Source: an uncultured Bacteroidales bacterium (GTDB lineage: Bacteria > Bacteroidota > Bacteroidia > Bacteroidales > Bacteroidaceae). Taken from it: 64,000 bases of DNA. The notes beneath the pieces are model-generated. The model was not told the origin of the DNA. It was given only the letters and a program-made list of their open reading frames with translations, and ran no database searches. Below, piece by piece: positions 8,924 to 18,033 of this stretch (its first letter is position 1; each line of letters begins with the position of its first letter). A program made the translations under genes and the position numbers. The stretch covers positions 1-64,000 of the forward strand of contig CALZJF010000005.1 in assembly GCA_945787885.1 (NCBI GenBank), read 5' to 3'.

Positions 8924-9354
8924 AACCTTTGTTTTTAGTTACAGAAGGACAACTTGATGCTCCTATTATCTGTTCTTTGATAAACACTGACAAAAGAAAA
9001 GTTTATATGATAGTTGCTGGCGGCTATCAGAATATTGCATCGGCTCTACGCACCCAGTACTTAATGTATGGCGATGAATACTACTATATTGCAGTTTTTG
9101 ATTCAGACAGTAATGACGAAAGTGTCAGGATGGAGCGAATCTCAATGGTGAAGTATCTGAGTGGAGCAGATTTTCATTCAAGCAACATTGGCGTATTTTG
9201 CTTTCGCGAAACATTAGAGAAAGAACTTGGATTACCCAAACTCTCTAAGGCTGATAAAACTGCAATTATAGAGGTTTTAAAAACTCGAAAATCTGAGATG
9301 CAGAAATGCAAAACGATTATTGAAATACAAAAATTTATCAACCAGCTCCGCTAA
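8905..9354 (+). CDS. Stand-alone TOPRIM-domain protein (second gene of candidate defence cassette)
   Basis: This small 149-residue protein carries the TOPRIM pattern. E14 sits in LFLVTEGQLD after a hydrophobic strand, a Gly pair lies in MIVAGGYQN (residues 35-42), and D66/D68 in YIAVFDSDSND. These acidic residues bind Mg2+ in topoisomerases, primases and OLD-type nucleases. It has no primase or ATPase partner domain of its own. In defence systems such small TOPRIM subunits act beside a separate partner (AbiL-type and OLD-type systems are known examples). It overlaps the nuclease gene and is 26 bases from the HEPN gene. Its activity is inferred from motif only. Confidence 0.65.
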   Translation: MHSSLLKPLFLVTEGQLDAPIICSLINTDKRKVYMIVAGGYQNIASALRTQYLMYGDEYYYIAVFDSDSNDESVRMERISMVKYLSGADFHSSNIGVFCFRETLEKELGLPKLSKADKTAIIEVLKTRKSEMQKCKTIIEIQKFINQLR

Positions 9355-9380
9355 CAGTCATCTTATATTGATTTGTTTTT

Positions 9381-11150
9381 ATGAGCGAATTGGATAATCA
9401 TATTCAAGAGATTTCTGCTGCGGTTTGGCATTTCGTGGACGAAATATCAGAGGAGAAAGTGGCGGATGAGTTGCTTGACTTGCATGGCGTTTCTGATGTT
9501 GCAGCCAATGCCATCAAGACACCTGGGCATGTAGGGATAAACGTATATCGCAAGAAGATATTCTGGCATCTGATGGATAGCATCGGGTATTACGAGCTAT
9601 TATCCCAAGGCTCTGATAAGGTGGCTGCATTGACTATTGATGAGGTGAACGCAAGACTATACAATCCACAAAACAGACCCGATTTTCAAAAGAAACAAAT
9701 GAGTAGCTATCCATTGGTTTCTGGAATAAAAGAGTCTATTGACTTCATCAATAACTCCTTGCCCAGAGAGGCAAAGTGTGGTGCTATTGGGAATATTGTG
9801 CCAAAAGGTAGCCATGTCGAGAAAGTGAATCCGGGGTATGAAATATCGTTTAGAAGACAATTTGACCGAAACTTAGACGAGAATTTTAATCTGTTATTGG
9901 AAAATGTAACTTTCAATATCGGCCAAAATCCGTTCAAGATACAGCAGCATGGTTGCCATATCTCCAAATGGACTCGTTACTTTACGCAAGATGATGAGAT
10001 TACAGTTTGTCTGACACATTTCAATACCGCTGGAGTGTCTCCTGAAAACTCGTACTATCAGAGATATATTGTAGAGGTTTCTAATCAAAGTACTGTCACG
10101 AGGAATATTGGATTTGGGCTTGTGTCTCTTGATGGACATGATTGTTCCGGTTCTTCTATAAACATAAATGGCAGGTCTTTCTCTATATGCTTCTTTCGTA
10201 CAGAGGAAGAAAACTATATGATCATCGACTCCTGTGTCAAGTTCACGGAACGAGAAATGAGGGAAGTGGCGTTTTCCATATCGGTTGCCATAGGTCTGCT
10301 GACCGGACATTTGTTTCTTGGAGAATACTGGATGGTGGCATCTGAAGACAAGGATAGTCGTAAGCCCTTAGGGTTATTCTATTCGACTCTAACTCCATCC
10401 GTAAAATCAGATTACTCTATTTTTACCACCAACGTTTATTCGGTGTTAATACCAATAGCAAAGAAAAAAGATCCAGTCAATGGAGAGAAGAGAGCTCTCT
10501 CCATAATCAGCGCATATAAATTGGGGGGTGCAATAAACCCTATTCGTATTGATGTGTTTGAACGAATAGTAGAGAATTTCGAACGATATGAATCTTTGCA
10601 ACGTGGCATCTACATACTGTTGACGGGTACTCAACTGCCATTGGAGTTACAGCCTGGAGCATTTTCTATTGCTTTGGAGGCTATTTGCAACATAGCAAAA
10701 GAAGTGATTCCTTCAAGCAAATCGTTTAAGGTAAGAGATGAAGCATGGGCGAAGATGCTCCCTATGTTGGAAAATGTGTCTGACGAGCAAATGTCTGCAG
10801 GTCTTATTAATCAGGAAGAACATGATTTTTTAAAGAAAAAATTGAAGTCCTTGAATACACCTTTTAATTCTGATAAACTGACATCGCTGTTGGAACACTT
10901 CGGATATCCATTGACATCTGCTGATTACGATGCTATCAAATTCAGAAATCCTCTCCTGCATGGTGATATTAAGATAAAGAAAATGAAGGGAACGGACTTT
11001 GATAAGCTGTTTTCCCTTTCATTGCGGCTTCACAAATTGTGTTGCAGTATCCCGTTGCTTATGGCTGGATATAAAGGTTATATACTGAATAACTGCAAGT
11101 TGTATGGGTATGATACATCATGCAAGGCTTTTATAAAATTAGGACATTGA
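9381..11150 (+). CDS. Large protein with C-terminal HEPN motif (third gene of candidate defence cassette)
   Basis: This 589-residue soluble protein is helical at the N-terminus (1-100), beta-rich in the middle (about 140-330, for example PENSYYQRYIVEVSNQS) and helical toward the end. Near the C-terminus FRNPLLHGD gives R522 and H527, the R-x4-H signature of HEPN ribonucleases. The layout of a long N-terminal region plus a C-terminal HEPN resembles ApeA-like abortive-infection proteins, although I cannot confirm homology. RNA cleavage upon infection would be the expected role. It is adjacent to the PD-(D/E)XK and TOPRIM genes and 36 bases before the sugar transferase. No membrane segments are seen. 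Confidence 0.6.
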   Translation: MSELDNHIQEISAAVWHFVDEISEEKVADELLDLHGVSDVAANAIKTPGHVGINVYRKKIFWHLMDSIGYYELLSQGSDKVAALTIDEVNARLYNPQNRPDFQKKQMSSYPLVSGIKESIDFINNSLPREAKCGAIGNIVPKGSHVEKVNPGYEISFRRQFDRNLDENFNLLLENVTFNIGQNPFKIQQHGCHISKWTRYFTQDDEITVCLTHFNTAGVSPENSYYQRYIVEVSNQSTVTRNIGFGLVSLDGHDCSGSSININGRSFSICFFRTEEENYMIIDSCVKFTEREMREVAFSISVAIGLLTGHLFLGEYWMVASEDKDSRKPLGLFYSTLTPSVKSDYSIFTTNVYSVLIPIAKKKDPVNGEKRALSIISAYKLGGAINPIRIDVFERIVENFERYESLQRGIYILLTGTQLPLELQPGAFSIALEAICNIAKEVIPSSKSFKVRDEAWAKMLPMLENVSDEQMSAGLINQEEHDFLKKKLKSLNTPFNSDKLTSLLEHFGYPLTSADYDAIKFRNPLLHGDIKIKKMKGTDFDKLFSLSLRLHKLCCSIPLLMAGYKGYILNNCKLYGYDTSCKAFIKLGH

Positions 11151-11186
11151 TTCCTTTCTGTCTTTTCAAAATAATAAATATAAATT

Positions 11187-11771
11187 ATGTACGTACATTT
11201 TTTCAAGCGTCTGATCGACATACTGATTGGACTCTGTGCACTGCCATTCGTGGTGCTTGTTATCCTTTTGTTTGGCCCAATCATCTATTTATCAGACAAG
11301 GGTTCAATATTCTACAAAGCCAAGCGTATTGGTCAAGGCGGTAAGTTATTCGGAATGTACAAATTCCGTTCGATGATAATGAATGCCCCTGATATTCGTA
11401 TGGCAAATGGTGATACTTACAATGGTGATGACGACCCTCGTGTAACGAAGATTGGGCGATTTATGCGAAAGACTTCCATCGACGAGATTCCGCAATTCTT
11501 GAATGTGCTTAACGGCACGATGAGTTTCATTGGCCCTCGACCAGACACTCCTGATTTTTTACATGTATATGAAAGTGAGTATCCATCAATTCTGAAAATA
11601 AAACCGGGATTGACTGGTTATAATCAGGCATATTTTCGTAACAGTATTGATGGAGCGGAAAAGATGATAAACGACAACTACTATGCTGAGCATCTTACTT
11701 TCTGGCTTGATGTGAAAATTGTGTTCAAGACTATCAAAACGGTTCTCTTCCGTGAGAATATAAATCATTAA
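11187..11771 (+). CDS. Undecaprenyl-phosphate sugar phosphotransferase (initiating transferase)
   Basis: This 194-residue bacterial sugar transferase has a single N-terminal hydrophobic hairpin (about 11-35) and the catalytic block with GKLFGMYKFRSM (52-63), DPRVTKIGRFMRK and SIDEIPQ (about 83-103), and MSFIGPRPD (112-120). It is the short PglC-like form without the long multi-pass N-terminus of WbaP/WcaJ. It moves a sugar-1-phosphate to undecaprenyl phosphate to start the repeat unit. It begins 36 bases after the HEPN gene and is 4 bases from the ATP-grasp gene, so it belongs to the downstream polysaccharide operon. Confidence 0.92.
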   Translation: MYVHFFKRLIDILIGLCALPFVVLVILLFGPIIYLSDKGSIFYKAKRIGQGGKLFGMYKFRSMIMNAPDIRMANGDTYNGDDDPRVTKIGRFMRKTSIDEIPQFLNVLNGTMSFIGPRPDTPDFLHVYESEYPSILKIKPGLTGYNQAYFRNSIDGAEKMINDNYYAEHLTFWLDVKIVFKTIKTVLFRENINH

Positions 11772-11775
11772 CATT

Positions 11776-12972
11776 ATGCAGAAAAGACTTTTGGTGCTTG
11801 CAGCGGGAATACTGCAAGTACCTGTAATAAAACGTGCCCACGAAATGGGTATCTATGTAATAGCAGCCGATGGCGACCCTAATGCTTGCGGACTGAAATA
11901 TGCCGACAAGGCTATAGTAGCCAATATCACCTCGGAAGAGGAAATGTTACGTGTGGCTCGTGCAGAGAATATCGATGGCGTGATTCATCCTTGCTCAGAG
12001 GTGAGCATGAACGTGATGGGTCGCATCAATGATGAACTGCATCTGAGCGGCATCAGTAAAGATCAGGCAATACGAGCAACCAACAAGCACTTGATGCGTG
12101 AGGCGTTTGAAGCGTATGGTGCTCCTTCGCCCATGAGCAGGTGTTTTACCGATGTGGAAGTGGCATGGGGAGCGTTCTGTATGGACTTTACAGGTGCCTG
12201 CATCCTCAAACCAAGTCGCAATAGTGGTAGCCGTGGAATTGCCAAGATTAGTTCAAATATCCAGATGGACGAGTTCGCTCGCTTGTTTGAGATTTCGAAG
12301 AATGAGAGTCGAGATAAGCAGGTGATGCTGGAGCAGTTCATCGAAGGTCCGGAATTCTCCATCGAAATCATCGTTTGGAACGGACAAGTGAACGTGCTGA
12401 CTGTTACGGATAAGAAGACTACCGAAGCTCCACACTTTGTGGAGTTGGGGCACAACCAGCCCTCCTGTTCCCCCGCTGAGACCGTAGAAAAGATAAAGGC
12501 TGCTGCTGTGGCAGGCGTGAAGGCTTTGGGCGTAAACAACTGTGCCTGCCATGCAGAGGTGAAAGTGCAGGATGGTGATCCATATATCATGGAGATTGGC
12601 GCAAGGATGGGAGGAGATTTTATCTCTACAGTATTGACCCCATTGTCAACAGGTGTGGATATGATTGCCGCTGCCGTAAACTGTGCCCTCGGCATTGAGC
12701 CTTGCTTGCAACCCATTACGAAGCCGCAAGGTGTCTGCATCCGCTATTTCTGTCCGAAGCCAGGAGTGTTGAAGAGTATCTCAAACACCGAGGTTCTTGA
12801 CGACTCTCGTGTATATGAATGGGAAATCTATCATAATGTAGGTGATATTATCCCCGAGGTGACAAGCAGCCTCTGCCGCAGCGGACATGTAATTGTTACA
12901 GAAGAGACACCAAAGAAGGCAATAGCGTATGCGGAACGTTTGATAAGTGAAGTAATATTTGAGACCGAATGA
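11776..12972 (+). CDS. ATP-grasp enzyme of polysaccharide locus
   Basis: This 398-residue protein has an N-terminal pre-ATP-grasp domain (LLVLAAGILQVPVIKRAHE) and an ATP-grasp core with CILKPSRNSGSRGIAK near 139-154, EQFIEGPEFSIEI and the Mg-binding IMEIGARMGGD near 272-282. The family ligates a carboxylate to an amine or thiol via an acyl phosphate, here possibly attaching an amino acid or similar group to a sugar. The stop overlaps the next start (ATGA at 12969-12972). Substrates are unknown. Confidence 0.82.
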   Translation: MQKRLLVLAAGILQVPVIKRAHEMGIYVIAADGDPNACGLKYADKAIVANITSEEEMLRVARAENIDGVIHPCSEVSMNVMGRINDELHLSGISKDQAIRATNKHLMREAFEAYGAPSPMSRCFTDVEVAWGAFCMDFTGACILKPSRNSGSRGIAKISSNIQMDEFARLFEISKNESRDKQVMLEQFIEGPEFSIEIIVWNGQVNVLTVTDKKTTEAPHFVELGHNQPSCSPAETVEKIKAAAVAGVKALGVNNCACHAEVKVQDGDPYIMEIGARMGGDFISTVLTPLSTGVDMIAAAVNCALGIEPCLQPITKPQGVCIRYFCPKPGVLKSISNTEVLDDSRVYEWEIYHNVGDIIPEVTSSLCRSGHVIVTEETPKKAIAYAERLISEVIFETE

Positions 12973-14210
12973 AAGCAATATTCCCTTGTTCTTACTATTT
13001 GCCGGAAACAGCGGCAAGTCTGTACATCACAGACAATATTGTTCATGCCTGTGCAGAAAATGGTGTGGAAGTAGAACTTTATACTCCGACCCCTACTCGT
13101 AGTGTTCCTGATGGTGCTGAGTGGAAAAGAGACGAGCAACTTGTTGACGGAAAATTGCACATACATCGTTTTCACTTATATGGCGAAGGAAAGAATCCTT
13201 TATTTCGTGCATTGAGATATCTTTTGGGCGAACTCATACTTTTGCACTATTGTCTATGGAAAAAGTATGATGTGGCATTTATCGACAGTACTCCTCCTAT
13301 TCAGGGATTGAAAATGCCTTTAATCAAATGGTTTAGAAGGAAACCTACAGTCTATAATGCGCAAGATATTTTCCCTGATTCTCTTGTAGGTACAGGGTTG
13401 ACCCGAAAAGGTAGTTTAATATGGAAAATTGGTCGCATAGTAGAGAATATTACATATAACTATGCCGACAAAATCATCGTTATCTCCGAGGACTTCAAGA
13501 AAAACATTATGGCGAAGGGAGTACCGGAAGAAAAGATTGTGGTGGTGTATAACTGGGTGGATCAGAATGCAGTGGTGGATATTACACGTGAGAAAAATAA
13601 GCTGTTTGACAAATATGGTTTGGACCACTCGAAGTTCTATATCGAATATAGTGGCAACATCGGACTCACCCAAAACATGGATATGCTCTTGGAAGTGATG
13701 GAGGAACTGCAAGTCAGCCATCCGGATATCAATCTTGTTTTAGTAGGAGAAGGAGCGTATAGAGCCCAGGTAGAGAAAATTGTAGATGAAAAGCAGCTGA
13801 AGAACGTGCATCTGTTGCCTTTTCAACCCTACGAAGATATCAGTTATGTATTCTCTTTGGGAGATGCCGGTTTGGTCATTTCCAAACCAGGTGTAGGAGC
13901 CAATTCCGTTCCTTCTAAAACTTGGAGCATCATGTCGGCTTCTCGTCCTGTGCTGGCAAATTTCGATGAGAATGAGTTGAAGCAGATTGTGGAGAAGCAC
14001 CACTGCGGCATCTTCACTAAGGCCGGCGAAAAGGAGGCATTCAAGCAGTCGATACTTGCGCTATACAACAATCGAGAGATGGCAGTGGAGATGGGCAAGA
14101 ATGGTCGTCAGTTCGTGATGGACAACCTCACTCGCGAGGTGGGAACACAGAAGTATGTGGATGTAATCAAGAGCGTTGTAGCAGAGGCTGCTGCCAAGAA
14201 GCATGGATAA
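12969..14210 (+). CDS. WbuB-like GT4 glycosyltransferase
   Basis: This 413-residue GT-B enzyme begins MKAIFPCSYYLPETAASLY. It carries YNAQDIFPDSLV near 133-144, a DKIIVISEDFKKNI hinge region near 165-178, IEYSGNIGLTQNMDMLLE near 221-238 and KPGVGANSVPSKTWSIMSASRPVL near 304-327. The pattern matches WbuB/WcaI-type transferases that commonly add an acetamido sugar. It overlaps the ATP-grasp gene by 4 bases and the following gene by 8, so all three are translationally coupled. Confidence 0.88.
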   Translation: MKAIFPCSYYLPETAASLYITDNIVHACAENGVEVELYTPTPTRSVPDGAEWKRDEQLVDGKLHIHRFHLYGEGKNPLFRALRYLLGELILLHYCLWKKYDVAFIDSTPPIQGLKMPLIKWFRRKPTVYNAQDIFPDSLVGTGLTRKGSLIWKIGRIVENITYNYADKIIVISEDFKKNIMAKGVPEEKIVVVYNWVDQNAVVDITREKNKLFDKYGLDHSKFYIEYSGNIGLTQNMDMLLEVMEELQVSHPDINLVLVGEGAYRAQVEKIVDEKQLKNVHLLPFQPYEDISYVFSLGDAGLVISKPGVGANSVPSKTWSIMSASRPVLANFDENELKQIVEKHHCGIFTKAGEKEAFKQSILALYNNREMAVEMGKNGRQFVMDNLTREVGTQKYVDVIKSVVAEAAAKKHG

Positions 14211-15267
14211 GAGTGCGGGAGTAGGTTTGAACTTGATTCGTAAGATTGTTGATGAGAATTGCAGTGCTGACCAGCAACTGCTGACTCATGCCAACTGGAA
14301 GGTGGTGATGGATTTTTGCTTGTCGCAAGGTGTCGCGGGAATCTGTTTTGAGGCTTTTGAAATGTTGGAGAAGACATGCAGGCCACCGAAATTCCTGCTG
14401 ATGGAATGGTATGGGAAGGTGAAGCTTCATGAGTACTTCTATAAACAGCACAAGGAGGCATTGGAGCATTTGGCGCAATTCTACAGTAGGGAAGGCGTCA
14501 GGATGCTTTTGCTGAAAGGGTATGGGCTATCGTTGTTTTGGCCCACGCCCGAGCATCGTCCTGCGGGGGACATTGATTGCTATAATTTTGGACAGCAAAA
14601 GCATGCCGACAAAAGGATTAGTGAGGAATATGGCATTACTATTGACAACAGCCATCATAAACATTCGGTATTCAAGTTCGAAGATACCATGGTGGAGAAC
14701 CACTATTCGTTCCTGAACGTTCATGGGCATCGCTCCACGGCAGAGATTGAACGCATACTGGAGGGGGAAGTCAAAGAAGGATGTACAGAAGACCGTGAGC
14801 TGAAGAATGTGTGGTATCCTTCCGTCCGCTTCAACTCTCTGTATCTTCTAAGACACAGTGCAGAGCATTTTGCCTCGGTGGACATTAACCTAAGGCAGGT
14901 GCTTGACTGGGGATTCTTCGTCAGGGCCAACAAGATGGATTGGGATTGGTTGCTCTGCCGGTTGGAGCAGATGGGAATGAAACGATACTTGGCCGTATTG
15001 AATGCCATTTGTGTCAGGCATCTGGGCTTTGATGCCTCGCTGTTTCCCGTTTTGGAGATTGACGAAAGACTCGTGGAACGGTGTTTGAACGACATATTAT
15101 CTCCGGAATTTCAAAAGAAAAGACACAGAAATGCTCTGGCAGAGATAGCATATCGTTTCAAGCGTTGGAATGCCAACAGATGGAAGCATGACATGGTATA
15201 TAAGGAGAGCATCTGGCAATCGTTTTGTTCGCAGGTGTGGAGCCATGTATTGAAACCATCATTATGA
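14203..15267 (+). CDS. Nucleotidyltransferase-fold protein (NTP_transf_5-like)
   Basis: This 354-residue protein has LLLKGYGLSLFWPTPEHRP followed by AGDIDCYNF; the GDID at 122-125 is the nucleotidyltransferase-fold metal motif. The family is frequent in polysaccharide loci of Bacteroidetes, but its substrate is unsettled. It may transfer a nucleotidyl or phosphoryl group or be a non-catalytic partner. The C-terminal half is helical and basic. It is coupled by 8 bases to the glycosyltransferase before it and ends this co-directional block before a B-type repeat. Confidence 0.75.
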   Translation: MDKSAGVGLNLIRKIVDENCSADQQLLTHANWKVVMDFCLSQGVAGICFEAFEMLEKTCRPPKFLLMEWYGKVKLHEYFYKQHKEALEHLAQFYSREGVRMLLLKGYGLSLFWPTPEHRPAGDIDCYNFGQQKHADKRISEEYGITIDNSHHKHSVFKFEDTMVENHYSFLNVHGHRSTAEIERILEGEVKEGCTEDRELKNVWYPSVRFNSLYLLRHSAEHFASVDINLRQVLDWGFFVRANKMDWDWLLCRLEQMGMKRYLAVLNAICVRHLGFDASLFPVLEIDERLVERCLNDILSPEFQKKRHRNALAEIAYRFKRWNANRWKHDMVYKESIWQSFCSQVWSHVLKPSL

Positions 15268-15274
15268 CTCAATT

Positions 15275-15351
15275 TAAGCTCGCTCCTTTATTTCAAGAAT
15301 AAAAACAGCATCCAAATAGAGCATTCAAGCATAAAACTAATTTTCATTACT
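15275..15351 (-). repeat. Half copy of interspersed repeat family B
   Basis: The plus strand reads gctcctttatttcaag, then gcatccaaatagagcattca, then aaaactaattttcattactta. This is the reverse of the left half of the full B copy at 54139-54320. It ends in TACTTA, the B terminal repeat, 72 bases before the aminotransferase start. Confidence 0.7.
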
Positions 15352-15423
15352 TAACAACAGACTTTGATCACCTACTATCTAATTATAAAAATAATCATGC
15401 ACCACTAAAAATAAAAGAAATCT

Positions 15424-16635
15424 ATGAACATGAAACTGAGAAACATTCCGTTCTCTCCGCCTGACATGACGGAAGCGGAGGTAAATGAAGTGAGAGAGGC
15501 TATTCTCTCAGGCTGGATTACTACGGGGCCGAAGACCAAGGAGTTTGAACGGCTCATCGCCATTTGCTGCCAGACGAAGAAGGCGGTGGCACTGAACTCG
15601 GCTACGGCTGCCATGGAACTGACGCTGCGTGTGCTGGGCGTCGGACCCGGCGACGAGGTGATTGTTCCGGCATACACCTATACGGCTACGGCAAGCGTAG
15701 TACACCATGTGGGGGCAAGGATTGTCATGGTGGATGTGGCCCCAGGGTCGTTTGAAATGGACTATGACCGCATAGCAGATGCCATTACGGAGCGGACAAA
15801 GGTGGTGATGCCAGTGGATCTTGGTGGCGTGATGTGCGACTATGACCGCGTGTTTGCCGCCGTAGAGAGCATGCGCGAATTGTTCCGTCCGGCCAATGAT
15901 ATTCAGAAGGCGTTCGGACGTGTCATCGTGCTGGCAGATGCTGCCCACGCATTCGGTGCGAGATGGCACGACAGGATGTGCGGCGAGGTGGCAGACTTCA
16001 CTTCGTTCTCCTTCCATGCCGTGAAGAATCTGACGACGGCCGAGGGTGGTGCTATCACATGGCAGTCGATTCCCGGTGTTGATGACGAATGGCTGTACAA
16101 GCAGTATCAGTTGCTCTCGCTCCACGGTCAGAACAAGGATGCGCTGGCAAAGACGCAGTTGGGCGCATGGGAATATGACATCGTGGCTCCTGACTACAAG
16201 TGCAACATGACGGATATTGCTGCGGCCATCGGGCTCGTGCAATTACGCCGTTATGCTGAATTGCTGAAGCGTCGTCGGGACATCATCGAAAGATATGATG
16301 AAGCGTTGAGAAACTGCCCTGTTCAGGTGTTGAATCATTATGGCGATGACCATCAGTCGAGCGGACACCTGTATCTTGTACGTTTGCTGGGCAAGGATGC
16401 AGAGTATCGCAATGAGGTGATACGCAAGATGGCGGAGCGTGGCATTGCCTGCAATGTTCACTACAAGCCGCTACCGATGATGACGGCCTACAAGAATCTG
16501 GGGTTTGACATGAAGGATTATCCTAATGCCTATCATCAGTTCGAGAATGAGGTGACGTTGCCGCTGCATACTTGCCTGTCGGATGAGGATGTGGAATATG
16601 TCATCGGCAATTTCGTTGATATTATCTCAGAATGA
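15424..16635 (+). CDS. DegT/DnrJ/EryC1/StrS-family PLP aminotransferase
   Basis: This 403-residue sugar aminotransferase contains ALNSATAAMELTLRVLG (56-72), VPAYTYTATA (81-90), the PLP-contacting ADAAHAFGA (171-179) and SFSFHAVKNLTTAEGG with Schiff-base K201. It converts a nucleotide-linked keto-sugar to an amino sugar for the surface polysaccharide. ATG 15424 is used; a second ATG two codons on is equally possible. It lies downstream of the coupled operon after a 156-base gap holding a half B repeat, and is GC-richer than the first 11 kb. The keto-sugar substrate is not predictable. Confidence 0.92.
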   Translation: MNMKLRNIPFSPPDMTEAEVNEVREAILSGWITTGPKTKEFERLIAICCQTKKAVALNSATAAMELTLRVLGVGPGDEVIVPAYTYTATASVVHHVGARIVMVDVAPGSFEMDYDRIADAITERTKVVMPVDLGGVMCDYDRVFAAVESMRELFRPANDIQKAFGRVIVLADAAHAFGARWHDRMCGEVADFTSFSFHAVKNLTTAEGGAITWQSIPGVDDEWLYKQYQLLSLHGQNKDALAKTQLGAWEYDIVAPDYKCNMTDIAAAIGLVQLRRYAELLKRRRDIIERYDEALRNCPVQVLNHYGDDHQSSGHLYLVRLLGKDAEYRNEVIRKMAERGIACNVHYKPLPMMTAYKNLGFDMKDYPNAYHQFENEVTLPLHTCLSDEDVEYVIGNFVDIISE

Positions 16636-16769
16636 CGATTACGGATAGTCTGAGAAATCTGACAAAAGGGATATGGGCTTTCTGCTCATATCTCTTTTGG
16701 CCGCAAAGGAGGCGAGAAGATTAGGGGAACAGATGGCGGGGGAGGAACTTTATAGAAGATGACAATATA

Positions 16770-16958
16770 GGTAGGTTCTATAAATTAGCTTGCGATGTAT
16801 TTGCGACTATCGTGCCGTAGGTTTTTGTTGTTCACGAGGGAGCGTAGCGGGCTACGTGACTGAATGAAAGACAAAAAGATACGGTGCGAGAGGCGTGAAG
16901 ACATCCAAGTAAAACAGAAACACTGCCTTACATTGAAAACTAATTGATAGAACCTACC
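16770..16958 (+). repeat. Interspersed repeat family A, copy 1
   Basis: The ends are GGTAGGTTCTATAAATTAG and CTAATTGATAGAACCTACC, an inverted repeat of about 19 bp with one mismatch, flanked by TA on both sides. Internally it has cgtgccgtaggtttttg paired to an inverted caaaaa...tacggtgcgag and a central GTAGCGGGCTAC palindrome, so the whole is a long imperfect palindrome. It ends 19 bases before the WG-repeat gene start. It encodes no transposase. Confidence 0.9.
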
Positions 16959-16977
16959 TATAAACAATCAACGTACG

Positions 16978-18033
16978 ATGGAAGGAAATATCCGGCAGGT
17001 GCTTGACACGAGGGGCGCGCTGAGGTGCGTGCGGTTTGAATCGGGCAACGTGGGGGTGGTGACCACACGGGGAAAGACGAAACTGGTGGTGGGGCCGTTC
17101 CAGCAACTGAGCTTTGCCGATAACAGATTCCTGAGGGTGTTCAGCCAAACGAGCTGCAAGAGGAACGAAACAAACTCGCTTGGGCTGTCCCGGGCTGGGA
17201 ATGAGGACGGCGAAGCCAACGGGAGGGAGTTCTTCATCGACATGAAGAATGGAGAACTCTATGCCCACATGCCGGAGTTCATCCGTTTCGGCGACTTTGA
17301 GATTACGAGCATCGGCGGGTATCTATGTACGAGGACTCAGAAACTCTATGAGGTGAAGGCTATTCCTGCCGAGGCTTGGCATGGGAAACAGGGGCTTCAC
17401 CTGGCACTTCCCTATCGCGGTGAGCCGGAGGACAGCATCAGGAAGAAGATGATATGGACTCCTCAGCAGTATGTGGTGTGTCTGCTGAATGGCGATGACA
17501 GCGGAGTGTATTGGAGGATGCGCGTGTTTGAAGACCATTCGCTGTTGGTGATGGACGATGATGGGAACTATTATCATGCGAAGAAGAGCGCGAGGTCGAG
17601 AAAAGCAGTGAAGAAACATCTGGGACAGGCGAAGAATGAGGCGGACTGGGCGGTGATTGCCCACGGCGTGCGTGAGATAGAGGAGCAGGTGGCCGCCTCC
17701 CTGAAGCGAAAAGCCGCAAAGGCAAGACGGGAAGCTGAGAAGGAGCGTAAGCAGCAGATGGCGATGCTCGTTGCATCCGTACCTTTTGCCATCGGCAACA
17801 AATGGGGACTGCGCCACAAGGGGCGCATGGTGGTGCCTCCCATCTATCGCCGTGTGGAATCGCCCATTGGGCATTACTGCGCCGTGGAGACGTACCCCGG
17901 CATTTGGGGCGTGATGGCCGTGGATGGCAAGATGGAGATAGAACCCAGATATGAGGATGTGATGATACACACTGACGGGACGGTGGATTTGACGGTCAGA
18001 CCGGGGAAGGTGATTACGAGGAAACTGCCGTAA
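16978..18033 (+). CDS. WG-repeat protein
   Basis: This 351-residue protein has no signal peptide or membrane segment. The C-terminal 90 residues carry WG-type repeats (FAIGNKWGLRHKGRMVVPP, then GIWGVMAVDGKMEIEPRYED), each a Trp-Gly beta hairpin ending in a P-x-Y/R-Y-E-type turn. Before them is a very basic helix (LKRKAAKARREAEKERKQQ, about 241-259). The first 200 residues show less regular beta-rich units. WG proteins are common and mostly uncharacterised in Bacteroidetes. It is bracketed by family A repeats in inverted orientation (16770-16958 and 18389-18577), the first ending 19 bases before the start codon. Confidence 0.75.
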   Translation: MEGNIRQVLDTRGALRCVRFESGNVGVVTTRGKTKLVVGPFQQLSFADNRFLRVFSQTSCKRNETNSLGLSRAGNEDGEANGREFFIDMKNGELYAHMPEFIRFGDFEITSIGGYLCTRTQKLYEVKAIPAEAWHGKQGLHLALPYRGEPEDSIRKKMIWTPQQYVVCLLNGDDSGVYWRMRVFEDHSLLVMDDDGNYYHAKKSARSRKAVKKHLGQAKNEADWAVIAHGVREIEEQVAASLKRKAAKARREAEKERKQQMAMLVASVPFAIGNKWGLRHKGRMVVPPIYRRVESPIGHYCAVETYPGIWGVMAVDGKMEIEPRYEDVMIHTDGTVDLTVRPGKVITRKLP

